This document shows, piece by piece, positions 50,544-64,000 of a DNA stretch of 64,000 nt (positions are counted from its first letter, which is position 1; each line of letters opens with the position of its first letter). Both the position numbers and the translations under genes were made by a program. The notes below the pieces were generated by a model. It worked only from the letters and a program-made list of their open reading frames with translations. It was not told the DNA's origin and made no database searches. Source of the DNA: CALGFI01 sp036374435 (GTDB taxonomy: Bacteria > Actinomycetota > UBA4738 > HRBIN12); contig DASUTU010000123.1 of assembly GCA_036374435.1 (NCBI GenBank), positions 13,445 through 77,444 of the forward strand, written 5' to 3'.

Positions 50544-51539
50544 CTACGGCAACGCCCCGACGTCCTGTAGCAGCTCGAGCGTGCCCTGCAGATTCTCCAG
50601 CGCGCCGAGGTCGATGTCGGGTGGATCGAGCTCCTCCAGTGGCGTCAGTCCCGCCTCGACCGGGACACCCTCGACGAGGGGGTACTCGTGTGTCTGCTCC
50701 GCGAAATAGGACTGGGCCTCTTCGGAGAGCAGGAACTCCACGAACCGCTCGGCCGGGCCGACCCCGTCGGACGCGTTCAGGATCGCGACGCCGGCCACGT
50801 TGACCAACGCCCCGGCGTCGCCCCCGCCGAGGAAGGCGTTTTCCACCGGATAGTCGGGGCCCTCCTCGTCCCGCTTCACGAACAGGTAGTAGTGGTTGAT
50901 GAACGCGACGTCCACCTCGCCGGCCGCGATCCCCTCGAGCGCCGGCGTGTTGCTGTCGTAGACGACGGGATCGTTCGCGAGGATGCCTTCGAGCCACTCC
51001 CGCGCGGCGTCTTCGCCCTCGAGCAGGCGGAGCGCCGTGACGAACGCCTGGAAGGACCCGTTGGTGGGCGCCCATCCGATCCGCCCGGACCACGCCGGAT
51101 CCGTGAAGCCGAAGATCGAGTCGGGCAGCTCGGCGGGGTCAACACGCTCGGTGGAGTAGGCGACGACCCGCGCCCGTCCGGAGATGCCCACCCACGTCCC
51201 CGCGGGGGAACGGAAGCGGGCAGGGACCGCCTCGAGGACCTCGCCGGGAAGCTCGCGCAGCATCCCGGCTGCGTCCAGGGCGCCGAGCGCGCCGGCGTCC
51301 TGGGCGAAGAAGACATCGGCCGGCGTTCCCTCGCCCTCCTCAAGGATGGTCGAGGCCATCTCGGCCGTGTCGCCGTACCGAACCTGTACCTGGATGCCGG
51401 TTTCTTCCTGGAATTGGTCGAAGAGCGGCTGGACGAGGGATTCCTCCCGGCCCGTGTAGACCGTGAGCTCTCCGTCCTCGCCGCCACAGGCCGGCACGGC
51501 GGCGAGGACGAACATGACAGCGAGCGTGGGACGTAGCAT
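50544..51539 (-). CDS. Ferric iron ABC transporter substrate-binding lipoprotein
   Basis: A 331-aa lipoprotein: the lipobox VPACGG near residue 18, then a periplasmic-binding type II fold beginning ELTVYTGREESLVQPLFDQFQEETG. The paired Tyr of ferric-binding proteins are present in AFINHYYLFVKR. These proteins (FbpA/FutA type) bind Fe3+ outside the membrane and deliver it to the permease. It is divergent from the permease gene, with a palindrome in the shared promoter region. Confidence 0.9.
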   Translation of the reverse strand: MLRPTLAVMFVLAAVPACGGEDGELTVYTGREESLVQPLFDQFQEETGIQVQVRYGDTAEMASTILEEGEGTPADVFFAQDAGALGALDAAGMLRELPGEVLEAVPARFRSPAGTWVGISGRARVVAYSTERVDPAELPDSIFGFTDPAWSGRIGWAPTNGSFQAFVTALRLLEGEDAAREWLEGILANDPVVYDSNTPALEGIAAGEVDVAFINHYYLFVKRDEEGPDYPVENAFLGGGDAGALVNVAGVAILNASDGVGPAERFVEFLLSEEAQSYFAEQTHEYPLVEGVPVEAGLTPLEELDPPDIDLGALENLQGTLELLQDVGALP

Positions 51540-51547
51540 GGGCGCGA

Positions 51548-51570
51548 AATCCTATGGCGGAGGTAGGATT
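51548..51570. promoter_or_regulatory. AATCCTA-N9-TAGGATT palindrome in the iron-transporter promoter region
   Basis: A perfect 7-bp inverted repeat (51548-51554 and 51564-51570) extends imperfectly to GCG/CGC outside. It lies 8 bp upstream of the binding-protein start and 78 bp before the permease. It could be an operator for the DtxR-type regulator, though it is not the classical IdeR box. Confidence 0.45.
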
Positions 51571-51647
51571 CGCGTCAAGAAGCCCTGACAGAGTTCGTCA
51601 GGACCCCCGAACAGGCGGGTCCGCGCCGGCGTCGGAGGGGCGGGGGA

Positions 51648-53281
51648 TTGAACACGAACACTGAGGAGCGGGCTCGACGCGAGGCCGGGATGCCGGCCCG
51701 AGGGGCGCGTCATCCCCCGCCTACGGCTACGGCCAGCCTGGCGGCGCTCGTTGGCGCCGCGGCGCTCCTGCCGGCCGGGTACCTCGTGATCCGGGCGACC
51801 GAGGCCACCGGGCAGACGTGGGACGTCATCCTCCGCTCCTCGACCGCCTGGCTGTTCGCCCGCAGCTTGGGGCTCGCGGCGGCGGTCACGGCCGCCTGCA
51901 TCCTGATCGGCGTACCGCTCGCCTGGCTCACGACCCGGACCGATCTGCCCGGCCGCCGCGCCTGGGCGACGTTGTTCGCGCTGCCGTTGGCGTTCCCGAG
52001 CTACGTGTTCGCGCTGGCTCTCACCGGATCGTTCGGCGACCGAGGAATGCTGGTGGCGGTGCTCGGAACGTTCGGGGTCGAGGGCCTGCCGTCGATCTCC
52101 GGCTTCTTCGGCGCGTTCTTCGCCTTGACCCTGCTCTGCTTCCCGTATGTCTACCTGGTCACCGCGGCCGGGATCCGCGGGCTCGATCCGTCCGTCGAGG
52201 AGGTGAGCCGCACCCTGGGGCGCGGCCGGTGGCGGACCTTCCTGGGCGTGACGCTGCCGTTGCTCCGCCCCTCCATCGCGGCCGGCGGGCTCCTGGTCGC
52301 GCTGTACTGCCTCCATGACTTCGGCGCGGTCTCGCTCATGCGGTTCCAGACCTTCACCCAGGCGATCTTCCTCCAGTACCGCGCGGCCTTCGACCGGACG
52401 CCGGCGGCCATCCTGTCGCTCGCACTCATCCTCCTCGCGGTGCTGATCCTCGCGGTCGAGCAGCGGGCCCGCGGGCGCGCCCGGTACCACCGCACGGCCG
52501 CCGGAGCCGGCCGGCCGGCCACGACGATCGCGCTGGGGCGATGGCGATGGCCGGCCGTGGTGGCGTCGGGCGTCGTCGTGGTCGGGTCGCTGCTGATGCC
52601 CGTCGCCGTGCTTGGGTTCTGGCTCGGCCGCGGCGTCCGAGCCGGCGTTCCCTTCGACCTGACGTGGTCGGCGGCCGCCGGCGCGATCGGGCTCGGTGCC
52701 AGTGGCTCTGCGCTCACGCTGCTGGCGGCCGTCCCCGTCGCCGTGCTCGCCGCCCGCCATCCCGGGCGGGTGTCCTCCACCATCGAACGCGCCGCCCACG
52801 TCGGATATGCCTTGCCCGGCCTGGTGGTGGGCCTCGCGTTCGTGTTCCTCGCGGTACGGACCGCCCCGCCCCTGTACCAGACGATCCCGCTGGTTCTCCT
52901 GGCATACCTCGTCTTGTTCCTGCCGCAGGCCAGCCAGCCGCTGAAGAACGCCATCCAGCAGGTCAATCCGAGGTTGGAAGAGGCCGCCCGGACCCTGGGG
53001 CGAACCCGCCTCCAGGCCTTCCGCGAGGTCGTGGTGCCCCAGGTTGCGGGGCCGGCGCTCGCCGGGGCCGCGCTGGTCTTCCTGACGGTGATGAAGGAGC
53101 TCCCGGCCACGTTGCTGCTGCGACCGACGGGGTTCGAGACGCTGGCCACGCGGGTCTGGTCCTGGACCTCGGCGGGGCGGCTGTCGCAGGCCGCCGCGCC
53201 GGCCCTGCTCCTCGTCGCGCTGTGTGCCGTGCCCCTGTACCTTCTGGCACGGAGGGTCCAGCCCGAGGACGTGCGAGCCGA

Positions 53282-53285
<4 letters not shown>
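51648..53285 (+). CDS. Ferric ABC transporter permease, two-domain fusion
   Basis: A 545-aa FbpB-type permease with two tandem transmembrane modules of about six helices each. Each has an EAA loop: VEEVSRTLGRGRWRTFLGVTLPLLRPSI in the first half and LEEAARTLGRTRLQAFREVVVPQVAGPAL in the second, which dock onto the ATPase. TTG 51648 is the likely start; ATG 51690 would shorten the cytoplasmic N-terminus. The stop overlaps the ATPase start (ATGA). It forms one transporter with the lipoprotein at 50544 and the ATPase at 53282. Confidence 0.93.
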
Positions 53286-54337
<1,052 letters not shown>

Positions 54338-54348
54338 CGACTCGGTTC

Positions 54349-54909
54349 CTACTTCCCGATCAGGCTCATGGCCTCGTGCCGGGTTCGCGCGTCGTTGCGG
54401 AACAACCCGCGGACGGCCGAGGTGACGGTCTTCGACCCGGGCTTCTTGATGCCGCGCATCGTCATGCACAGGTGCTCGGCCTCGATCACGACGAAGACGC
54501 CGCGCGGCTCGAGCGCGTCGTCGATGGCGTCGGCGATCTGGGTGGTCAGGCGCTCCTGCACCTGGAGGCGTTTGGCGCAGATGTCCACGACCCGCGCGAC
54601 CTTGGACAGACCCGTGATGCGGCCATCCTTGTTCGGGATGTAGGCGACGTGCGCCGTGCCGTTGAACGGCAGGAGGTGATGCTCGCACAGGCTCTGGAGC
54701 GGGATGTCCTTCACCATGATCATCTCGTCGTGATCCGCGCCCTTCACGACGGTGATGACCTCGGAGGGATCGCGGCCGATGCCGGCGAACACCTCTTCGT
54801 ACATGTCCGCCACCCGGCGCGGCGTGTCGACGACCCCCTCACGGTCGGGGTCGTCGCCAATGCCGTCGATGATCAGCCGGACGGCCCGCTCGATCTTGTC
54901 TCGGTCCAT
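54349..54909 (-). CDS. folE: GTP cyclohydrolase I
   Basis: A 186-aa Zn enzyme making dihydroneopterin triphosphate from GTP. ATG 54909. Signatures: TPRRVADMYEEVFAG, SLCEHHLLPFNGTAHVAYIPN with Zn-binding Cys and His, GLSKVARVVDICAKRLQVQERLTTQIADAI, and LCMTMRGIKKPGS with the second Zn Cys. It follows the HAD gene by 5 bp. In most relatives folP would be the next gene downstream; here the iron cassette intervenes. Confidence 0.97.
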   Translation of the reverse strand: MDRDKIERAVRLIIDGIGDDPDREGVVDTPRRVADMYEEVFAGIGRDPSEVITVVKGADHDEMIMVKDIPLQSLCEHHLLPFNGTAHVAYIPNKDGRITGLSKVARVVDICAKRLQVQERLTTQIADAIDDALEPRGVFVVIEAEHLCMTMRGIKKPGSKTVTSAVRGLFRNDARTRHEAMSLIGK

Positions 54910-54914
54910 GGCTC

Positions 54915-55575
54915 TCAGCTTCCCACGAGATCGTCGAGCGTCTCGGGCAGCTTGGCAAGGTCGGGGAGCTCGACCGCGGTCGCGACCTCCGTGCTCTCGC
55001 GCAGGCGGTTGATCCACACGGCACGTAACCCGAGCTCGGCGGCCGGTCGCAGGTCGTGGTACACCGAGGCGCCCACGTGCACGTGGCGGGCTCGGTCGGC
55101 GCCGCTCTGGGCGAAGAACCGTTCCCAGTGCCCGTGGGCGGGCTTGTAGGAGCCGGCCTCGGCCGCGGTGATCCGCAGGTCGACCGGGACCCCGATCATC
55201 CCGAGCGACGCGTCGAGCAGGTCGGGATCGGTGTTGGACAAGATGGCGATCCGCCAGCCGCGTTCGCGGATCTCGGTCAGGGCGCGGGGGACCTCCGGGA
55301 ACGGCGGCCACGAGGGCAAGGACTCGGCGAGCGCGGCCCGGTCGTCCTCCGCCAGCGCCAGCCCTTCTCGGTGCGCCACCTTCTCCAGCGTCTCGGTCAG
55401 CACCTGTCGGTACGGCACCGCCCGCCCCCGCTGCACCTCCGGCTCCAGGTCGTGGTAGGCGGTGAGCAGGAGCTCGGCGTCGTGCTCCGGCCAGAGCTCG
55501 ATGAGCGTGTCCCGGATCCCGCCCATCCAGTCGATGAGGGTTCCGTAGCAGTCGAACGTTGCCCAGCGGGCGGCG

Positions 55576-55583
<8 letters not shown>
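54915..55583 (-). CDS. HAD-superfamily hydrolase (haloacid dehalogenase type II-like)
   Basis: A 222-aa HAD protein. Motif I is WATFDCYGTLIDW (nucleophile Asp), motif II IAILSNTDPD, motif III the Lys in AGSYKPAHGHWERFF and motif IV HVHVGASVYHDLRPA. The WDCYGTLIDW-type N-terminus matches type II 2-haloacid dehalogenases and their relatives, though substrates of this group are often phosphate esters. It overlaps ftsH by 8 bp and precedes folE by 5 bp, an unusual insert in the ftsH-folE order. Confidence 0.85.
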
Positions 55584-57519
<1,936 letters not shown>

Positions 57520-57645
57520 GGGTCGCGCTCCTTTCCACCACGTGAGCTGCGGAGATGCTTCAGGGCCCGCACGTCGTCTCGACGCGCCGAGCCCTGCCCG
57601 ATGGTAGCAGCCGGGTGCGGATCTGCCGAGGGCACCCCGGCGGCC

Positions 57646-58260
57646 TCAGCCCCCGTACGCCTCGGGCTTCAAGGTGGCGATGTAGGGCAGGTTGCGGAAC
57701 TTCTCGGCGAAGTCCAGTCCGTAGCCGACCACGAAGTCGGGTGGGATCTCGAAGCCGACGTACCGCACGTCCAGGTGCACCCGCTGGATCCCGGTCTTCT
57801 TCAGCAGCGCGCAGACCTCCAGGCTGGCGGGGCGCCGCCCCCGGAGGTTCTTCATCAGGTAGTTGAGCGTGAGCCCCGAGTCCACGATGTCCTCGACGAT
57901 CAGGACGTCCCGGCCCTCGATGTCGTGGTCGAGGTCCTTCAGGATCCGCACGACGCCCGAGGTCTTGGTGGCCGCCCCGTACGACGCCACCGCCATGAAG
58001 TCCGTCTCAAGGGGAAGCCGGATGTGCCGCGACAGGTCCGCGATCGTCACGAACGCGCCCTTCAACACGGCGATCAGCAGGAGGTCCTTCCCCGCGTAGT
58101 CCTGCGTGATCTTCGCCCCGAGCTCTCGAAGCTTGGTGTGGATCTCCGCCTCGGTGATCAGCACCCGCTCGATGTCGCGCTCGTACGCCTCTGCATGCGG
58201 TGCGACCTCGGAAACGGTGACGACGGGTTCCACGTCGGACAGTGCGACCCGGCCTTCCAT
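57646..58260 (-). CDS. hpt: Hypoxanthine phosphoribosyltransferase
   Basis: A 204-aa purine salvage enzyme forming IMP or GMP from hypoxanthine or guanine and PRPP. It has VLITEAEIHTKLRELGAKITQDY, LLLIAVLKGAFVTIADLSRHI, the PRPP motif VLIVEDIVDSGLTLNYL and the C-terminal VVGYGLDFAEKFRNLPYIATLKPE. ATG 58260 was taken in preference to longer frames because it fits the family length. It lies between tilS and ftsH in the conserved order and is 11 bp from the tilS stop. Confidence 0.96.
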   Translation of the reverse strand: MEGRVALSDVEPVVTVSEVAPHAEAYERDIERVLITEAEIHTKLRELGAKITQDYAGKDLLLIAVLKGAFVTIADLSRHIRLPLETDFMAVASYGAATKTSGVVRILKDLDHDIEGRDVLIVEDIVDSGLTLNYLMKNLRGRRPASLEVCALLKKTGIQRVHLDVRYVGFEIPPDFVVGYGLDFAEKFRNLPYIATLKPEAYGG

Positions 58261-58271
58261 CTCGCCCCCCT

Positions 58272-59291
58272 TCACACCCGGCTCTCGGGGGAAGTGCGAG
58301 AGACGGAAACATACCCCCGCTCCCGCCGAGCCTTCAATCCGTGGGCGAGATCGCGGCGGCGGCCGGGCCGCCCGGCGGCCAGGTCGAGGACGGCGTCGAC
58401 GGACTTCTTCGACCACGGCGCCACGTCGTCCAGCGACAGGACCCGGTACAGGGCCAGCCGGACCACCCGGCTCGCGAGCGGCCGTGGCAGGGACGCGAGC
58501 TCATTCGCATCGAACCGGGTCTCGCCCTCCTCCTCCGTCACGATCCGGTGCATCGCTTCGACGCCGGCGGCGTAGAGCTCCAGGCGGTCCGCGCGCAGCA
58601 GGTCGGCCGATCGGGCGATGGGGGCACGGATGTTGCGACCCGTGGCGCGTTCGATGGCCGGGATCACCTCGTGCCGGATAACGTTCCGCAGGTGCCGGGG
58701 GTCGAGGTTGGTGGGGTCCCGCCGTGGGCGCAGGTGGAGCGCCCGGCAGAAGGCCTCGACCTCGGAACGTTCGACCTCGATGAGGGGCTGGACGACACCG
58801 CTCTTGCGCGTCCCGGGCCACAGGCCGGAGATGCCCTCCAGCCCGCTGCCGCGGAACAGGTTCAACAGGACGGTCTCGACCTGGTCGTCGAGGGTGTGGC
58901 CCTCGGCCATCACCGAGGCGCCGGCGCTCGTGCGGACGACGTGGGCGCCAGTCCCGCGCCGCACGACTGCCCAGGCCTCGACCGACTCCCCCTTGCCCGG
59001 AGCGTCCTCGGCCACCCGGAGGTGGTACGGGAGCTTCAGGCGCTCGGCCACCCGCTCGACGTAAACCGCGTCGGTCGACGAATCCGGGCGCAGCCGGTGG
59101 TCGAAGTGGAAGACCTCGAGGCGGATCCGGAACAATCGCCTCAGGTGCCAGAGCGAATAGAGGAGACACATGGAGTCGGGCCCTCCCGAGACACAGGCCA
59201 GGACCGTGTCCCCCGGCTCGAACATCCCGTGGGCCCGCGCCGTCTTCGCCACCCGCTCGAGCACTCGGGCGACGGCCGGCGGGCGGGTCAT
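58272..59291 (-). CDS. tilS: tRNA(Ile)-lysidine synthase
   Basis: A 339-aa enzyme that modifies C34 of the AUA-decoding tRNA-Ile to lysidine. The N-terminal ATP-pyrophosphatase domain has the P-loop VLACVSGGPDSMCLLYSL, VFHFDHRLRPDS and EGHTLDDQVETVLLNLFRGSGLEGISGL; a helical domain follows. ATG 59291 overlaps the stop of the zincin gene. The segment before EGHTLDD (WAVVRRGTGAHVVRTSAGAS) departs from the usual ARxxRY helix. It is the shorter actinobacterial form. Confidence 0.93.
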   Translation of the reverse strand: MTRPPAVARVLERVAKTARAHGMFEPGDTVLACVSGGPDSMCLLYSLWHLRRLFRIRLEVFHFDHRLRPDSSTDAVYVERVAERLKLPYHLRVAEDAPGKGESVEAWAVVRRGTGAHVVRTSAGASVMAEGHTLDDQVETVLLNLFRGSGLEGISGLWPGTRKSGVVQPLIEVERSEVEAFCRALHLRPRRDPTNLDPRHLRNVIRHEVIPAIERATGRNIRAPIARSADLLRADRLELYAAGVEAMHRIVTEEEGETRFDANELASLPRPLASRVVRLALYRVLSLDDVAPWSKKSVDAVLDLAAGRPGRRRDLAHGLKARRERGYVSVSRTSPESRV

Positions 59292-60364
59292 GGGCTCCCT
59301 GGGACCCTCCCCACCCAGCGGGCCGGCTCGGCGATCTCCTGGAGCGTCGGCAGATGCTCCTCCCGCTCCCAGATGCGGTTGAGCCCCCCCATGCCCGCCT
59401 CGCGGACGACGGCCCGCACGAACCGCTCCCCGATGTCGTATTGGGCGATCTTGGTCTCGAACCCGATCGCCCGCTGGAACCCCCGCTCGACCCCGCCGGT
59501 CCGCCGCCGCTCGCGGAGGGCCCGGCGCATCCCGGGGAGGTCCTGGACGCGACCCGTGGCCACCCCGTTCATCACGAACGAGGCGTGGCCTTCGAGCAGC
59601 GCCATCATGGCCTGCATCTTCGCGAACAGGGCCCGCTGTTCGTCGTTCATCAACAGCAACATCCCCTGTGGCCCTCGCCAGTCCGCCCCGGCGCGGATCT
59701 CCTCGGCGGCGCGCCGGAGCTGCGCCATCAGCTCGCGGGACTCGACCTGCACGGTGTCGAGATAGGCGTCGATGTGGCGCTTCAGGTAGGGCTTCAGCCA
59801 GGGGGTCGAGCCGAACTGCACCCGGTGGGTCACCTCGTGGATCGCGATCCACAGGCGGAAGTCGCGCCGGTCCAAGCCGAAGCGCGCCTCGGCCTCCAGG
59901 ACGTTGGGGCCGACGAAGTAGAGCAGGCCGTCGTCGTCGGGGGGCAGGAACACGTCGTACTGGCCGAGGACCTTTCGGCTGACGTAGCCGAGGAGGATCC
60001 CGATCTCCGCGCCGAGCGCCTTTCGGCGGAGCTCCGACCGGCGGGCGCCGGGCGGGACGAGCTTCGCGGCCAGGGGTTCGAGCAGCCGTTGGAGCCCGGT
60101 CAGGTTCGCCGAGATCCACTCCCCCCGGGACATCACCCAGGGACGAGACCGGAATCCTGCGGCTCGGAGGCCGGTGAACTCGGCGACGGCCTCGTCGGCT
60201 TCGGCCACGAGCGCGCCGAGGTCCTCGCGCAGGCGGGCGCGCTCGACGGCCACGGCGCGGGTGCCCGTGCCGGCGACCCGGCGACCGGTCTCGGCCGCCG
60301 TGGCCCAGTCCACGAGCACGGCGGCGCGGGAACCCATTGACCAGTCGATGATGGTGGCCTCCAT
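59288..60364 (-). CDS. Zinc-dependent metalloprotease of the F420-associated zincin family
   Basis: A 358-aa zincin-fold protein. The metal site is HEVTH at residues 176-180 within LWIAIHEVTHRVQFG, with candidate third ligand Glu downstream (LEGHASFVMNG). The family is predicted from genome context to be associated with coenzyme F420 biosynthesis, but no activity is established. It is usually next to tilS in actinobacteria, as here. ATG 60364. No other F420 genes are in the window. Confidence 0.88.
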   Translation of the reverse strand: MEATIIDWSMGSRAAVLVDWATAAETGRRVAGTGTRAVAVERARLREDLGALVAEADEAVAEFTGLRAAGFRSRPWVMSRGEWISANLTGLQRLLEPLAAKLVPPGARRSELRRKALGAEIGILLGYVSRKVLGQYDVFLPPDDDGLLYFVGPNVLEAEARFGLDRRDFRLWIAIHEVTHRVQFGSTPWLKPYLKRHIDAYLDTVQVESRELMAQLRRAAEEIRAGADWRGPQGMLLLMNDEQRALFAKMQAMMALLEGHASFVMNGVATGRVQDLPGMRRALRERRRTGGVERGFQRAIGFETKIAQYDIGERFVRAVVREAGMGGLNRIWEREEHLPTLQEIAEPARWVGRVPGSP

Positions 60365-60377
60365 CGGCTGCGGGCGT

Positions 60378-60986
60378 CTAGCCCGCGGCCTTCTTCCGTG
60401 CTGCGATCATGGCCGCGCGACGCGCCTGCCCTTCGGCGACGCGGCGGTCGGTTCCCTTCTCGAGGAGCTCCGCGAGGGTCTTGTCGAACGTCTTCTGATC
60501 GAGCGAGACCTCGGCGTGCGCGGCGGGAGCCGGCGCGGGGGCCTCGGCGGCGGGGGCGGGCTCGGGGGCCTCGGCCGGAGCGGGCGCTGGAGCCTGTGCG
60601 GGCCCGGAGGCGGGCGCTGGGGCCTGGGCGGGCGCGGGGGCCTGGGCGGGGGCGGGGGCTTGGGCGGCTGCGGGCGTCGCGACGGGAGCGGGTGCCGGTG
60701 CCGCAGCCGCCACGACGGGCGGTTGCCCCACGATCGGCCCTCCGATCACGTTCACGGGGCGGCGTACGTCTTTGCCCGGCTGCACTCGCGGCGCGCGGAT
60801 GCGCCCGCCGCCCTCGTCGGTCTGGAACCGCGGCGCGAACCGCAGGTACCCGAACACCACGAGGAGCGTGATGATCCCGCCGACGACGGCCAGCAGGACG
60901 GCCGTGGTGTACACCCAGCCGCCCGTATTGAGCTCGGGAGTGACGGTAGGGTCGACGATGACCTGGGCGATGACCTGGGCGAGCAC
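60378..60986 (-). CDS. Membrane protein with a Pro/Ala-rich tail
   Basis: A 202-aa protein from GTG 60986: a short outer segment, one membrane helix (about 26-48, VYTTAVLLAVVGGIITLLVVFGYL), a cytoplasmic basic stretch, a ~75-residue Pro/Ala tract with QAPAPA repeats, and a conserved-looking C-terminal helix (LDQKTFDKTLAELLEKGTDRRVAEGQARRAAM). The C-terminal helix resembles the short helical ends that bind partner proteins. Function unknown. It lies between the zincin gene and tRNA-Thr. Confidence 0.75.
   Translation of the reverse strand: MLAQVIAQVIVDPTVTPELNTGGWVYTTAVLLAVVGGIITLLVVFGYLRFAPRFQTDEGGGRIRAPRVQPGKDVRRPVNVIGGPIVGQPPVVAAAAPAPAPVATPAAAQAPAPAQAPAPAQAPAPASGPAQAPAPAPAEAPEPAPAAEAPAPAPAAHAEVSLDQKTFDKTLAELLEKGTDRRVAEGQARRAAMIAARKKAAG
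60590..60670 (-). repeat. Tandem repeat encoding Pro-Ala tract
   Basis: Imperfect tandem copies of a GGCCTGGGCGGGCGC-type unit encode QAPAPA repeats within the membrane protein gene. It is a coding low-complexity repeat, likely variable in length between strains. Confidence 0.7.
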
Positions 60987-61012
60987 GGCGGCGATTCTAA
61001 CAACGGGTAGGT

Positions 61013-61087
61013 TGGAGCCGGAGAGGGGATTCGAACCCCTGACCTACCACTTACGAGGCGGTTGCTCTGCCACTGAGCTACTCCGGC
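61013..61087 (-). tRNA. tRNA-Thr (anticodon CGU)
   Basis: A full cloverleaf: acceptor GCCGGAG paired with CTCCGGC, D arm GCTCAGTGGCAGAGC, anticodon stem ACCGC/GTGGT with loop CTCGTAA (anticodon CGT), and T arm AGGGG-TTCGAAT-CCCCT. The 3' CCA is encoded (61013-61015). It reads ACG codons and is the second tRNA-Thr of the window. Confidence 0.97.
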
Positions 61088-61186
61088 GGTGCAACCGAGT
61101 CTAACGAACGGTGGTGCTGGCACCACGACCACGCGGTGGGGAACAGGCTCGTCGGCCGGGCTTGGATCGGCGATGATGCGAAGCCG

Positions 61187-63261
<2,075 letters not shown>

Positions 63262-63271
<10 letters not shown>

Positions 63272-63462
63272 CCGCTCACGTCCGACCCGCTGCTGGTGGC
63301 GAGCGGCTCACCGAGCTCCGCCGGCCGCGGCTTGACGCGTCCGCGTCGGATCGAACGCAACACGGCCTTCTCCACCACGAAGGCCATCACGGCGAACACG
63401 AGCCCGACCAGCCAGCGCTCGAACCGCCGGAAGGCGCTTCGAGGACGAGCGGACGCCGTCAT
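63262..63462 (-). CDS. Small single-pass membrane protein
   Basis: A 66-aa protein with one membrane helix (about 17-32, LVGLVFAVMAFVVEKAVL) between basic stretches (RRFERW and RSIRRGRVKPRP). ATG 63462 overlaps the stop of the upstream membrane gene (ATGA). It is therefore translationally coupled to it. Its last 10 bp overlap the convergent UbiB gene. No family recognised. Confidence 0.6.
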
Positions 63463-64000
63463 GCCGCGACCCGCTCCGTCGACCGGGCCGGGACCCGATC
63501 GGCCGCGACGACGGCGACCCCCCACCCGAGTGTGAGCCAGGCCCATAACGGATCGAACGCCCCGGCGTGGTCGGAGAGCGCCAGCGAGCCGACGGCGACG
63601 ACCGCGGCCGAGAGCCCGACCAGCCACGCGCCCACCCTTCGGCCCGTCCTCCGCAGCGACGCGGCGGCGGCGCACAGCGGCAGCGCGAACGCGAGCGCGG
63701 CCATCCCGCTGTAGTGATGCAACTCCCAGTGTTCGTCCCCGGCCACGCCGGTGCGTTGGAGCTCGGACTGGGTGAGGAAGAGGGCAATGGCGGGGACGAG
63801 CGCGAGGACCACCAGCACGGCCGTCGGCCAGTGCGCGCCGTCCGGCCGCAGGAGGGTCGAACGCGACGGGTGCAGCCACCACAAGACCGCGATGGAGATC
63901 GGGGCGGTGAACCAGAATCCGGAGACGAAGTCCGCCGAGACGAGCCCGGCGACGGCCCCGGCCACCCCGGAGGCAACGGCGACCAGGAACGCCGAGGCGT
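63459..64000 (-). CDS. Multi-pass membrane protein, partial
   Basis: At least 180 aa are in the window and the frame stays open at the edge, so the true start lies beyond 64000. Five hydrophobic segments are visible, including VSGFWFTAPISIAVLWWL, AVLVVLALVPAIALFL and LSAAVVAVGSLALS, with a loop HWELHHYSGM between the second and third. The last segment is LWAWLTLGWGVAVVAAD. No family can be named. It is coupled to the 66-aa membrane protein by a 4-bp overlap. Confidence 0.6.
   Translation of the reverse strand, partial: ASAFLVAVASGVAGAVAGLVSADFVSGFWFTAPISIAVLWWLHPSRSTLLRPDGAHWPTAVLVVLALVPAIALFLTQSELQRTGVAGDEHWELHHYSGMAALAFALPLCAAAASLRRTGRRVGAWLVGLSAAVVAVGSLALSDHAGAFDPLWAWLTLGWGVAVVAADRVPARSTERVAA

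Noticed and set aside
51584..51602. Hairpin CCTGAC/GTCAGG before the iron permease as a terminator or riboswitch
   Set aside because: A 6-bp stem with a 7-base loop and no T run is too weak, and no known metal riboswitch core is visible.
60540..60690. G+C-rich tandem repeats as a possible non-coding repeat or array
   Set aside because: They encode a Pro-Ala tract within an open membrane-protein gene and have no spacer-repeat structure.

Overview
The window is about 70% G+C, densely packed and has the character of an actinomycetotal chromosome. The marks of that phylum are a DUF3263 gene next to a LytR_C gene, a CarD-type transcription factor, a DUF5679 zinc-ribbon protein, an F420-associated zincin, a 180-kDa NAD-glutamate dehydrogenase, and two blocks of conserved actinobacterial gene order (radA-carD-ispD-ispF-rlmB, and tilS-hpt-ftsH-folE...folP-folB-folK-panC-coaX-lysS-clpC). 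The class cannot be told from the sequence; an uncultivated, deep-branching lineage is likely. There are no rRNA genes, insertion sequences, phage genes or CRISPR arrays. Two tRNA-Thr genes (UGU and CGU anticodons) are present.

Layout. 1-6.96 kb: a cut-off ABC ATPase, a possible ribbon-helix-helix autoregulator, an SLH-like/NlpC-P60 cell-wall hydrolase, a 4HBT thioesterase, a NIL protein, and an OmpR-type two-component system with a PepSY target gene and repeated TTCAGC boxes. 7-14.7 kb: groL under a CIRCE operator, an RTX-like lipoprotein, acetyl-CoA synthetase, a DUF5679 protein, an Fe-S-type Rrf2 regulator, a GT20 trehalose-phosphate synthase, and LytR_C/DUF3263. 14.9-22 kb: giant NAD-GDH and a divergent GAF-PAS histidine kinase. 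22.2-24.8 kb: a mirror-symmetric sulfur-relay operon (DsrE, TusA, SQR-like flavoprotein, TusA, DsrE). 25-27.2 kb: a divergent Na/Pi-cotransporter-like protein and a frameshifted secreted protein. 27.2-32.5 kb: tRNA-Thr, rlmB, ispF, ispD, PIN/TRAM, carD and radA. 32.6-34.8 kb: a RIO1 kinase behind a leader peptide and terminator, a hypothetical gene, and vapBC. 34.9-38.7 kb: two tandem paralogous cassettes of ECF sigma factor plus single-pass membrane protein, followed by a secreted protein. 38.8-49.8 kb: clpC, a lone receiver, lysS, coaX, panC, a DUF2520 protein and the fol genes. 49.9-54.3 kb: a DtxR regulator and a ferric ABC transporter placed inside the otherwise conserved ftsH-folE/folP block. 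54.3-61.1 kb: folE, HAD, ftsH, hpt, tilS, zincin, a Pro/Ala-rich membrane protein and tRNA-Thr. 61.2-64 kb: a USP-UbiB fusion kinase and membrane proteins running off the window.

How the parts fit together. The minus-strand fol/pan/coa genes form a translationally coupled string joined by 4-8 bp overlaps and cover folate and pantothenate/CoA synthesis. The sulfur cluster has the parts for sulfide oxidation and persulfide transfer. The iron cassette has regulator, binding protein, fused permease and ATPase. The candidates for something undescribed are the duplicated sigma/membrane-sensor cassettes (34.9-38.7 kb), the mirrored sulfur-relay operon, the attenuator-like leader before the RIO kinase, and the USP-UbiB fusion. 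Single-base frame breaks in radA and in the secreted protein at 26.2-27.2 kb lie in a tandem repeat and a G run and may be sequencing errors.
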